Origin: Methanosphaera sp. SHI613
Lineage (GTDB): Archaea > Methanobacteriota > Methanobacteria > Methanobacteriales > Methanobacteriaceae
Direction of reading: 5' to 3'
Length of the DNA stretch: 11,464 nt
Assembly (NCBI GenBank): GCA_003266145.1
Contig: MVJJ01000061.1
Coordinates: forward strand, 1 to 11,464
Under the pieces are notes generated by a model, which saw only the letters and a program-made list of their open reading frames with translations, had not been told where the DNA came from and made no database searches. Both the position numbers and the translations under genes were made by a program. Below are positions 1 through 5,097 of this stretch, piece after piece. Numbering within the stretch: position 1 is the stretch's first letter; each line of letters starts with the position of its first letter.

Positions 1-113
1 TTTGTACTTTGTTTTATGGTTCATGATGAACTCATGAGTTGATATGTTAAGAATTAGAAGTAACTGCAAAAAAAATATTATCGTATATCATCATATATAA
101 TAACTAATCTGAC
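1..113. other. Left-edge non-coding stretch upstream of gtrA
   Basis: All plus-strand frames entering from the left edge close by position 42, so at most the last dozen codons of an upstream gene could be present and none can be recognised. The rest is AT-rich. TATA-like stretches occur around 68-82 and 91-102; the first is better placed for a transcript that includes the Shine-Dalgarno site at 114-120. Neither is strong enough to call a promoter firmly. Confidence 0.4.
29..40. repeat. 12-bp perfect palindrome
   Basis: AACTCATGAGTT reads the same on both strands and has no spacer. After one mismatched pair (28/41), two more pairs (26-27 with 42-43) extend it to 18 bp. It lies about 85 bases upstream of gtrA. 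It could be an operator or simply chance; the lack of a loop makes a stable RNA hairpin unlikely, so a DNA-level site is the better reading if it is real. Confidence 0.4.
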
Positions 114-120
114 AGGTGAT
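114..120 (+). promoter_or_regulatory. Shine-Dalgarno site of gtrA that decides the start
   Basis: AGGTGAT matches the 3' end of archaeal 16S rRNA (complement of AUCACCUCC) and sits four bases before the ATG at 125. A GTG at 116 lies inside this site and would give three extra residues, so it is unlikely to be the real start. Confidence 0.7.
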
Positions 121-124
121 AACT

Positions 125-502
125 ATGGATTTGAAGAAAGAGTTAGTGCTTTATGTGGTTTTTGGTGTCCTTACTACTGTTGTCAACATCTTGGTGTATG
201 TTGTTTTTGCTAAGTTTCTTAATGTTGACTACATAATATCGAATATTATCGCATGGTTTTTATCTGTATTATTTGCGTATATTACCAATAGGATTTGGGT
301 ATTTGAAAGTAGAAGTAGTGATATTATTAAGGAGATTTCCTTATTTTTTGGTGGACGTCTTTTTTCAGGAATTGTTGATACGGGACTTCTATATGTAATG
401 GTAGATATTTTAACTATTGGTGACTTCATATCAAAAATCACTACCCAGATAATTGTCGTGATATTGAATTATGTAATAAGCAAACTGGTGGTCTTCAAAT
501 AA
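125..502 (+). CDS. GtrA-family four-helix membrane protein
   Basis: A protein of 125 residues made almost wholly of four hydrophobic helices, at about residues 7-28, 35-56, 70-90 and 100-120. Hallmarks of the GtrA/DPMS family are the Asn-Arg-x-Trp-Val-Phe motif after helix 2 and the Asn-Tyr-x-x-x-Lys-x-x-Val-Phe-Lys ending. Family members sit in the membrane and take part in cell-surface polysaccharide or glycolipid synthesis, often by moving or presenting lipid-linked sugars for a glycosyltransferase; the exact substrate cannot be read here. The ATG at 125 is chosen because a good Shine-Dalgarno site ends four bases before it. The length is normal for the family. No glycosyltransferase gene lies within the window; one could lie to the left of it. 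The next gene, the histone, is unrelated and separated by 248 bases. Confidence 0.85.
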   Translation: MDLKKELVLYVVFGVLTTVVNILVYVVFAKFLNVDYIISNIIAWFLSVLFAYITNRIWVFESRSSDIIKEISLFFGGRLFSGIVDTGLLYVMVDILTIGDFISKITTQIIVVILNYVISKLVVFK

Positions 503-528
503 GACATCAATAATGAATTCAATCAGGG

Positions 529-542
529 CCCATCAAAATGGG
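529..542 (+). terminator. Small hairpin downstream of gtrA (weak terminator candidate)
   Basis: CCCAT, a CAAA loop and ATGGG form a perfect 5-bp stem 26 bases after the gtrA stop codon. No T-run follows directly, so termination is only a guess. The rest of the 503-750 gap is very AT-rich and holds no convincing gene on either strand; the antisense reading frame across 645-887 is a shadow of the histone gene. Confidence 0.25.
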
Positions 543-690
543 ATAGCTTTGCCTAGAAAAAATGAATAAACATAAAACAAAAATGTAATAATTATTTAAA
601 TAATAGTAATAATTTGAAAAAATACTAATAAAATATATAGTTTATCAACAATTTATTAAAAAATACTTAATAATTGAACAAATTATGTTA

Positions 691-700
691 AGTATATATA
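691..700 (+). promoter_or_regulatory. TATA-like box of the histone gene
   Basis: AGTATATATA lies about 55 bases before the histone ATG. With the usual archaeal distance of about 25 bases from TATA to transcription start, the transcript would begin near 722 and have a leader of roughly 30 bases containing the Shine-Dalgarno site at 736-743. The region is so AT-rich that other boxes (for example 631-640) are possible. Confidence 0.4.
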
Positions 701-735
701 CCATGTTATATAAAATAATATTGTAAATTAAAAAT

Positions 736-743
736 AAGGAGGG
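736..743 (+). promoter_or_regulatory. Strong Shine-Dalgarno site of the histone gene
   Basis: AAGGAGGG ends seven bases before the ATG at 751. It is one of the strongest ribosome binding sites in the window, in keeping with a very abundant protein. Confidence 0.75.
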
Positions 744-750
744 AAACGAT

Positions 751-951
751 ATGGCAATATTACCAAAAGCACCAGTCAAAAGAATCTTATCAAACTCAGG
801 TGTATCAAGAGTAAGCGATGACGCAGTAGATGCATTAATCGATGTATTAGAAGAATACGGAGAAGAAATCGCTAAAAAATCAATCAAATTAGCAAAACAT
901 GCTGACCGTAAAACAATTAAAGCAAGCGATATTTTATTAGCATCAGACTAA
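751..951 (+). CDS. Archaeal histone (HMf type)
   Basis: A 66-residue single histone fold that dimerises and wraps DNA as the main chromatin protein. Aligned by eye to HMfB with a +1 offset, known functional residues are kept: R11 and R20 plus R53-K54-T55 for DNA contact, L47, H50 and D60 for the dimer-dimer interface, and G17, the small residue that lets stacked dimers form extended hypernucleosomes. Two things differ from HMfB. The loop Gly before Arg-Lys-Thr is Asp here (D52), and the chain ends at Asp66 without the basic C-terminal tail, so helix 3 is a little shorter. The gene has its own TATA-like box, a strong Shine-Dalgarno site and an oligo-T end, so it is probably a single-gene transcript. 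Family assignment is very secure; which paralogue it is cannot be told. Confidence 0.96.
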   Translation: MAILPKAPVKRILSNSGVSRVSDDAVDALIDVLEEYGEEIAKKSIKLAKHADRKTIKASDILLASD

Positions 952-976
952 TTAAAAAATATCCTTTAAATATTTA

Positions 977-983
977 TTTTTTT
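977..983 (+). terminator. Oligo-T terminator of the histone gene
   Basis: A T7 run (preceded by TTTA) lies 26 bases after the histone stop codon and no stem precedes it. Archaeal RNA polymerase commonly ends at such U-tracts without a hairpin. Confidence 0.5.
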
Positions 984-1044
984 AATCCACACCCATATAA
1001 ATGACTCTTTTTAATCAACATCAAATAAACATTTTCAAAATACT

Positions 1045-1058
1045 AAAAATTTATAATA
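1045..1058 (+). promoter_or_regulatory. TATA-like box of the M42 peptidase gene
   Basis: AAAAATTTATAATA resembles the methanogen box (AAANNTTTATATA). Transcription would start near 1080, giving a leader of about 60 bases. The Shine-Dalgarno site GAGGTT at 1131-1136 ends five bases before the ATG. Confidence 0.4.
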
Positions 1059-1141
1059 ACAAAATGATATATTATCTAATAAGAATATAATAACAAATCA
1101 TTTTAAAAATTTAATTCTAAAAAAATAAACGAGGTTAAACA

Positions 1142-2170
1142 ATGAAAGATTTACTAAAAAGACTATCAGAAGCATGTGGTATATCAGGTTTTGAAGACGA
1201 CATCCGTGACATACTAAAAGAAGAACTAAAAGACTACGTTGATGAAATGGAAACCGACCTAATGGGAAACCTCATCACAACCCACAAAGGTAAAGAAGAC
1301 AAACCTAGCGTAATGCTGGCATCACACATGGATGAAATCGGTTTGATGGTAAGCTACATCGACGATGACGGATTCTTAAGATTCGTAAAAATCGGTGGAA
1401 TAAACGATCAGATGTTACTTAACCAGAAAGTATACGTTAAAACAGAAAACGGGGACATACCAGGTATAATCGGTTCAAAACCACCACACATCACAAGTGC
1501 AGCAGAAGCCAAAAAAATCATCCCATACAAAAACATGTTTATAGACATAGGCGCCAAGGACAGAAAACAGGCAGAAGAATTAGTATCCATTGGAGATCCA
1601 GTAGTATTCCACACCGAATTTGAAGAATGCCTAAACGACCTTGTCATGGGTAAAGCATTAGACAACCGTGTAGGATGTGCAGTAATGTCACAGGTAATGA
1701 AGGAATACGATGGTGACGTAACTGTATATGGTGTAGGAACAGTACAGGAAGAAGTAGGACTTAAAGGAGCTAAAACAAGCGCATTCAAATTAAACCCTGA
1801 CATGGCAATCGCATTAGACGTTACAATTGCCGGAGATCATCCGGGAGTAAAAGAGGAAGAGGCATACATCAAAGCAGGAAAAGGAACAGTAATCTCATTA
1901 ACCGATGCAAGTGGTAGAGGACTGATTACACATCCAATGATGAAAAAATTATTAATAGAAGCTGCCGAAGAAGAAGGCATCGACTACCAGGTTGAAGTAG
2001 GTGACGGTGGAACAACAGACGCAACAGCAATACACCTAACCCGTGAAGGAATAGCAACAGCTACCTTATCCAGCGGTTCAAGATACATCCACACCCCTAC
2101 AAGTGTAGTAAGTCTAAAAGACATGGATGATACCGTAAAACTTATCATTGCATTCCTAAACAGATTATAA
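1142..2170 (+). CDS. M42-family metallo-aminopeptidase (TET/endoglucanase-like)
   Basis: A 342-residue cytosolic peptidase of family M42, which trims N-terminal residues from peptides left by the proteasome and in other archaea forms tetrahedral dodecamers. The full set of family residues is visible: H62 and D64 in Ser-His-Met-Asp-Glu-Ile-Gly, bridging D174 in Leu-Asp-Asn-Arg, the catalytic pair E203-E204 in Gln-Glu-Glu-Val-Gly, metal ligand D226, and H317 in Ile-His-Thr-Pro. These ligate two divalent metals. Length is normal and no residue is missing. The ATG at 1142 follows GAGGTT at good spacing. It stands alone between the histone gene and a convergent operon. Which residues it prefers (Glu/Asp, Leu or Lys) cannot be read; the common database name endo-1,4-beta-glucanase for this family is probably wrong for an active peptidase like this. 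Confidence 0.93.
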   Translation: MKDLLKRLSEACGISGFEDDIRDILKEELKDYVDEMETDLMGNLITTHKGKEDKPSVMLASHMDEIGLMVSYIDDDGFLRFVKIGGINDQMLLNQKVYVKTENGDIPGIIGSKPPHITSAAEAKKIIPYKNMFIDIGAKDRKQAEELVSIGDPVVFHTEFEECLNDLVMGKALDNRVGCAVMSQVMKEYDGDVTVYGVGTVQEEVGLKGAKTSAFKLNPDMAIALDVTIAGDHPGVKEEEAYIKAGKGTVISLTDASGRGLITHPMMKKLLIEAAEEEGIDYQVEVGDGGTTDATAIHLTREGIATATLSSGSRYIHTPTSVVSLKDMDDTVKLIIAFLNRL

Positions 2171-2205
2171 GTTGATGATTCACATCAACATTCCCCTCCT
2201 TTTTT
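2171..2205 (+). terminator. Hairpin plus T6 terminator of the M42 peptidase
   Basis: GTTGATG (2171-2177) and CATCAAC (2183-2189) form a perfect 7-bp stem with an ATTCA loop, starting on the base after the stop codon. Ten bases later comes T6 (2200-2205). This has the shape of a bacterial intrinsic terminator. Confidence 0.6.
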
Positions 2206-2274
2206 AAACGATTAAACGTGAAGTTTAAAAATCATAAAAAAATCAATACTCTTTTTAAGAAACTGAAATTAATG

Positions 2275-2296
2275 AAAAAAAATTATTAAAAAAAAA
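2275..2296 (-). terminator. Paired oligo-T terminator of the minus-strand operon
   Basis: On the minus strand T9 (2296-2288) and T8 (2282-2275) follow the stop codon at 2312-2314 by about 15 bases. There is no stem; this is the typical archaeal U-tract end. It faces the plus-strand terminator at 2171-2205, so the convergent genes each have their own stop. Confidence 0.5.
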
Positions 2297-2311
2297 GTAG
2301 TTTTAAGTGAA

Positions 2312-3157
2312 TTAAGCTATGTTTAATCCACCTATCTGTATACGGCTTGTCACGTCCAACTTATCCTCGGATTGCTGGTAAGCACTTCCCATGAAGTTAT
2401 CCCATCCCTTGATGGATTCCTTATGATAATTTCCAGGATTGTTTCCACCAAGTTCGATACCTGAACGTACATAAACCTTTTGATTGTTGTCCTCGAAGTT
2501 TAATCCGCCAACCTTTATCTCGGATTCAAGATGACTGTAACCTGACGGACTTCCTCTGACATCCAATCCACCGACGGTTATGTGAACATCCATGTCCTGT
2601 ATCTTATTGTTGTTTAACTGTATCTGAACTCCACCCAAGGTAACGTTTACATTCAACTGTCTGACCTGACTTTCAGGGGTGAAATTCGTCGCAAATCCAC
2701 CGCACAATACTTCACCGTTGATGTTGTAGATGTACTTGTTGCTTAATACTATCGTATTTGCCGCACTGTTGGATGATACGTCCACATCCAATGAGTCATT
2801 GTTTTGTGTGTAACGTACTGTCGTTGATGAGTTGTTATAGTTTGAGGATGTTATATTGTAGATATTATCCGTATCTGCAAAGATAACGTTTGCACTTCCC
2901 ACCTTCTGATGAATGTTCATGTTTATTACCGGTTGAACCTGTGTCGTATTATTCAATATGAAGTTCAACTCTGTTTTGTTTGTTGCTTCATTATCAAAAA
3001 ACGTTGCATTTTCCAAGTTATCTGGTGTCATAAGTATTGAGGAGGGAGTTCCCTGTTTTTCATTAGATTTGATAAAATAGGAGTTTACCCCCACAATTCC
3101 TATGGATAAGATTAATGCAACTATTATTATAATTGCTATTGTTTTACTTCCATCCAT
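2312..3157 (-). CDS. Membrane-anchored exported protein with periodic Gly-Gly repeats
   Basis: A 281-residue protein with one N-terminal membrane helix (about 7-27) and a long polar region, probably facing outside. Residues about 50-171 carry roughly ten Asn-x-Ser/Thr sequons, which suggests an N-glycosylated surface protein. From residue 153 on, a motif of the form beta-strand, Gly-Gly, hydrophobic pair recurs at 153, 175, 196, 217, 237 and 276, a spacing of 20-22 with one double step, as expected for turns of a beta-solenoid. The short Gly-Gly-Leu/Val strands recall the C-terminal region of LiaF/YvqF-like and toast-rack proteins, but this is only a resemblance. I choose the ATG at 3157 because it overlaps the stop codon of the Yip1-like gene by one base (TAATG) with GGGGAT upstream; an ATG at 3196 has no ribosome site. 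Function is unknown; expression is coupled to the Yip1-like partner. Confidence 0.75.
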   Translation of the reverse strand: MDGSKTIAIIIIVALILSIGIVGVNSYFIKSNEKQGTPSSILMTPDNLENATFFDNEATNKTELNFILNNTTQVQPVINMNIHQKVGSANVIFADTDNIYNITSSNYNNSSTTVRYTQNNDSLDVDVSSNSAANTIVLSNKYIYNINGEVLCGGFATNFTPESQVRQLNVNVTLGGVQIQLNNNKIQDMDVHITVGGLDVRGSPSGYSHLESEIKVGGLNFEDNNQKVYVRSGIELGGNNPGNYHKESIKGWDNFMGSAYQQSEDKLDVTSRIQIGGLNIA

Positions 3158-3684
3158 TATACTATCCCCATTAGAATTGCTAATATGATTAACCATAAAC
3201 CATATGTTGATAGGAATGCCTTACCGAAGTCCATACCATACTCTGTGGCTACAGCGGTTATGACAATGACAAACTGCCACAGTATAACAAGCAGTATGAC
3301 CGGAAACAAGAACATCTTGTTCAATACCGTTAATGCCAATCCCACAATTAAGAATATGTATAGACAGCTAGGATAACATATCAGGTTATAGCATGCAAAG
3401 AGATTACCCTCTCCACCAAACAATACCTTAGCGAATATGTGTATCGTCACGGCATGTATGAACTTAAAGACCAACGTGAAGACTATTGACCCTACCGCCG
3501 CTATAAGACCAAATGTTAAATCCTGTAATAATATGCCTATCATTAAAGATAAAAAGGCCAGATAGAATACTACTGATAATATCCCATAATAACCTTTCTT
3601 TTGACCTCTTAAATAAAATAGTTCCTCTGGAGATATGATTAATTTACCACTATCTGAGAAAAATTCTATTATTTTTGATATCAT
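3157..3684 (-). CDS. Yip1-domain-like membrane protein
   Basis: A 175-residue protein with a short amphipathic N-terminus containing a Ser-Pro-Glu-Glu stretch and then about five membrane helices (roughly 34-53, 57-78, 97-120, 126-147, 157-175). The layout, the His-x-Phe-Ala-Lys-x-x-x-Gly-Gly-Glu-Gly loop near 82-93, the following Tyr-Asn-x-x-x-Tyr-Pro and the Ala-Phe-Leu-Ser-Thr segment before the last helix fit the Yip1 superfamily. In eukaryotes these proteins act in membrane traffic; in prokaryotes their role is unknown. It is the first gene of a two-gene operon: its stop shares one base with the start of the Gly-Gly repeat protein. No Shine-Dalgarno site precedes the ATG, and a TATA-like box about 29 bases upstream suggests a leaderless mRNA. 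Calling the superfamily is fairly safe, a function is not. Confidence 0.75.
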   Translation of the reverse strand: MISKIIEFFSDSGKLIISPEELFYLRGQKKGYYGILSVVFYLAFLSLMIGILLQDLTFGLIAAVGSIVFTLVFKFIHAVTIHIFAKVLFGGEGNLFACYNLICYPSCLYIFLIVGLALTVLNKMFLFPVILLVILWQFVIVITAVATEYGMDFGKAFLSTYGLWLIILAILMGIV

Positions 3685-3704
3685 AAGTATATTTTTGTTT
3701 CTGA

Positions 3705-3718
3705 AAAATAAATATATT
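3705..3718 (-). promoter_or_regulatory. TATA-like box of the Yip1-like operon, leaderless spacing
   Basis: On the minus strand AATATATTTATTTT is centred about 28 bases before the ATG at 3684. With the usual TATA-to-start distance the transcript would begin at or within a few bases of the ATG, which agrees with the absence of a Shine-Dalgarno site. Confidence 0.4.
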
Positions 3719-3730
3719 CCCCCTTTTTTA

Positions 3731-3747
3731 TGATAGAAAAAATATAA
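3731..3747 (+). promoter_or_regulatory. First copy of a 17-base promoter-like repeat
   Basis: TGATAGAAAAAATATAA lies 65 bases before the ATG of the first flavoprotein and recurs exactly at 4373-4389, before the unknown gene. The purine-rich part followed by ATATAA looks like a BRE/TATA pair. A second possible box, TATAAAAAATA, lies at 3761-3771. The ribosome site of the gene is a modest GTGAT at 3802-3806. Confidence 0.4.
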
Positions 3748-3811
3748 AAAATTGTTATTGTATAAAAAATACTTTAAAGCATCATGACATATTATTATTT
3801 AGTGATTAAAT

Positions 3812-4357
3812 ATGAATGCCATCAGTATTATTGCAAGTCCCAGAAGAAACGGCAATTGTAAACAGATTGTAGACAGGATTGCCGAAGGAATAGTTGAAAA
3901 TGGTGGAACAAACACGACCTACTTTATTGAAGACATGAATATCAGAGGTTGTCAGGGATGTAAACGTTGCAAGGATCTTGATAATCCCACCAAATGTATA
4001 TTGAATGATGATTTCAATAGAATAATGGATAAAATCGAGGAGGGCTATGCATTGATATTTGCGGCACCCAATTATTTTGGTGAGATTAATGCACAGGGAC
4101 ACATCTTCATGGATCGCTTCTATTCTATGACAAAGACCACACCCAATCAGTTGAAGAATAACCCAAAAGCGGTTGTCATACATACATATGGGGCAAGTCA
4201 GGGTCATTATGATGAATACATAACTCTTCGTGCAAGGCTATTTGAATCAATCGGATTTGATGTCGTGGAAGTATTGGGTGTTGGACAAAATGAGCCGTCA
4301 ACTGGCCAGGATAGTGAAATCCTATTGAAGGCCAAACAAATCGGATTAAATCTTTAG
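3812..4357 (+). CDS. Iron-sulfur flavoprotein-like NAD(P)H-dependent FMN reductase (copy 1)
   Basis: A 181-residue flavodoxin-fold protein. The FMN phosphate loop is seen at 9-15 (Ser-Pro-Arg-Arg-Asn-Gly-Asn), and Ala-Pro-Asn-Tyr-Phe at 85-89 followed by Met-Asp-Arg at 100-102 is the second FMN-binding region of the family. Between them lies a compact cysteine cluster, C47-x2-C50-x2-C53-x8-C62, the position where archaeal iron-sulfur flavoproteins hold a [4Fe-4S] cluster; the usual last spacing is five, so this copy is a variant. Such proteins pass single electrons between ferredoxin and FMN and in methanogens are linked to redox balance and oxygen or peroxide removal. The partner is not visible. 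A paralogue lies at 5098-5682, and an unknown gene sits between the two. The ATG follows GTGAT at five bases. Confidence 0.85.
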   Translation: MNAISIIASPRRNGNCKQIVDRIAEGIVENGGTNTTYFIEDMNIRGCQGCKRCKDLDNPTKCILNDDFNRIMDKIEEGYALIFAAPNYFGEINAQGHIFMDRFYSMTKTTPNQLKNNPKAVVIHTYGASQGHYDEYITLRARLFESIGFDVVEVLGVGQNEPSTGQDSEILLKAKQIGLNL

Positions 4358-4372
4358 AAATTGAAGTGTAAT

Positions 4373-4389
4373 TGATAGAAAAAATATAA
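4373..4389 (+). promoter_or_regulatory. Second copy of the 17-base promoter-like repeat
   Basis: An exact copy of the sequence at 3731-3747, here 55 bases before the ATG of the unknown gene. If it is the TATA region, transcription would start near 4410-4415 and the leader would include the AGAGGAT ribosome site at 4428-4434. This suggests the unknown gene has its own promoter rather than relying on read-through. Confidence 0.4.
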
Positions 4390-4444
4390 TCAATAAAATT
4401 CATATAATTAACCATATTCAATAACATAAGAGGATTATATTAAA

Positions 4445-5020
4445 ATGTCAGCAAGGGATGAATTATTAGATTCAATAAGACAATTGCCAACAGTCATAAT
4501 AGCTGAATTCATGGATGATGAGATGAAAAAGAGAGTTCTTGAATTCGAGATGAAAAGATTGGATGAATTAGTGCCTTTTATCAACAAGGGCATGGAGGAA
4601 GCCTTCCAACTGGATGAGGCCATTGTGGTTGTTATAGACAATAGCGTCAAATCCAAGCATATCGAGAATTCATACAATACCAATGACACCACATTCACGC
4701 TTAGAACCGAAAGCGGTAAGATAATTGGAGAAAGCATTTATGATGAAGAGGAGTTGGAGGATTTGAGAGATGATCCAAATGTAACATTCCTATCGGATAA
4801 CTTTGTAACATACAACGATATGTCCTGTTATGGTGAAAGGCAATTCTTTGTTATGAGCAGCACCACTAGCAACTTCTTTACAGATGCCGACCTGGAGTCA
4901 ATTGTATCCAAGCTAACGGTTGCTGTGCCATCAACGGAGACTGACCATTACATTAGGAATTGCTTTAATCTGGAACATGACGCCGAAATCGGTTCACTCA
5001 TCATTGGTTTTACGGAGTAA
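4445..5020 (+). CDS. Unrecognised acidic protein between two flavoprotein genes
   Basis: A 191-residue soluble protein that I do not recognise. It has no signal peptide and no membrane helix. Residues 1-57 look like two or three amphipathic helices with Glu/Lys pairs; after a hydrophobic strand (59-65, Ala-Ile-Val-Val-Val-Ile-Asp) comes a mixed alpha/beta region that is rich in Asp and Glu, with a dense acidic patch at 100-110. There are only two cysteines, C128 and C173, so no metal cluster is implied. Codon use and base composition match the neighbours, and an AGAGGAT site precedes the ATG by ten bases, so the frame looks real. It lies 87 bases after the first flavoprotein and 77 before the second, on the same strand. 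A role as a partner or regulator of these reductases is a guess from position only. Confidence 0.75.
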   Translation: MSARDELLDSIRQLPTVIIAEFMDDEMKKRVLEFEMKRLDELVPFINKGMEEAFQLDEAIVVVIDNSVKSKHIENSYNTNDTTFTLRTESGKIIGESIYDEEELEDLRDDPNVTFLSDNFVTYNDMSCYGERQFFVMSSTTSNFFTDADLESIVSKLTVAVPSTETDHYIRNCFNLEHDAEIGSLIIGFTE

Positions 5021-5022
5021 AC

Positions 5023-5073
5023 AATTAGAAATAAATAATAGAACAAGGATATTGTATAATTAGAAATGAATAA
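5023..5073 (+). repeat. Pair of 16-base direct repeats before the second flavoprotein
   Basis: AATTAGAAATAAATAA at 5023-5038 and AATTAGAAATGAATAA at 5058-5073 match at 15 of 16 bases, 35 bases apart start to start. They flank a TATA-like TTGTATAAT at 5052-5060. They could be a tandem binding site for a regulator, or a small duplication in AT-rich DNA. Confidence 0.35.
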
Positions 5074-5084
5074 GTAATAAATAT

Positions 5085-5093
5085 AGGAGAGAT
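5085..5093 (+). promoter_or_regulatory. Strong Shine-Dalgarno site of the second flavoprotein
   Basis: AGGAGAGAT lies four bases before the ATG at 5098, with the GGAG core eight bases away. It is clearly stronger than the site of the first flavoprotein and fixes the start. Confidence 0.7.
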
Positions 5094-5097
5094 ATTA

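Noticed and set aside
1..42. Possible end of an upstream gene, or start of a minus-strand gene with ATG at 24
   Set aside because: Only about a dozen codons are visible in either case, with no recognisable motif and no ribosome site for the minus-strand ATG.
116..124. GTG start for gtrA three codons upstream of the ATG
   Set aside because: The GTG lies inside the Shine-Dalgarno sequence that serves the ATG at 125.
645..887. 80-codon minus-strand frame across the histone gene
   Set aside because: Most of it is the antisense of the highly conserved histone and the remainder is AT-rich spacer; no ribosome site is seen.
3158..3196. Longer start (ATG at 3196) for the Gly-Gly repeat protein
   Set aside because: No ribosome site precedes it, it would put 13 polar residues before the membrane helix, and the ATG at 3157 forms a TAATG overlap with the upstream gene.
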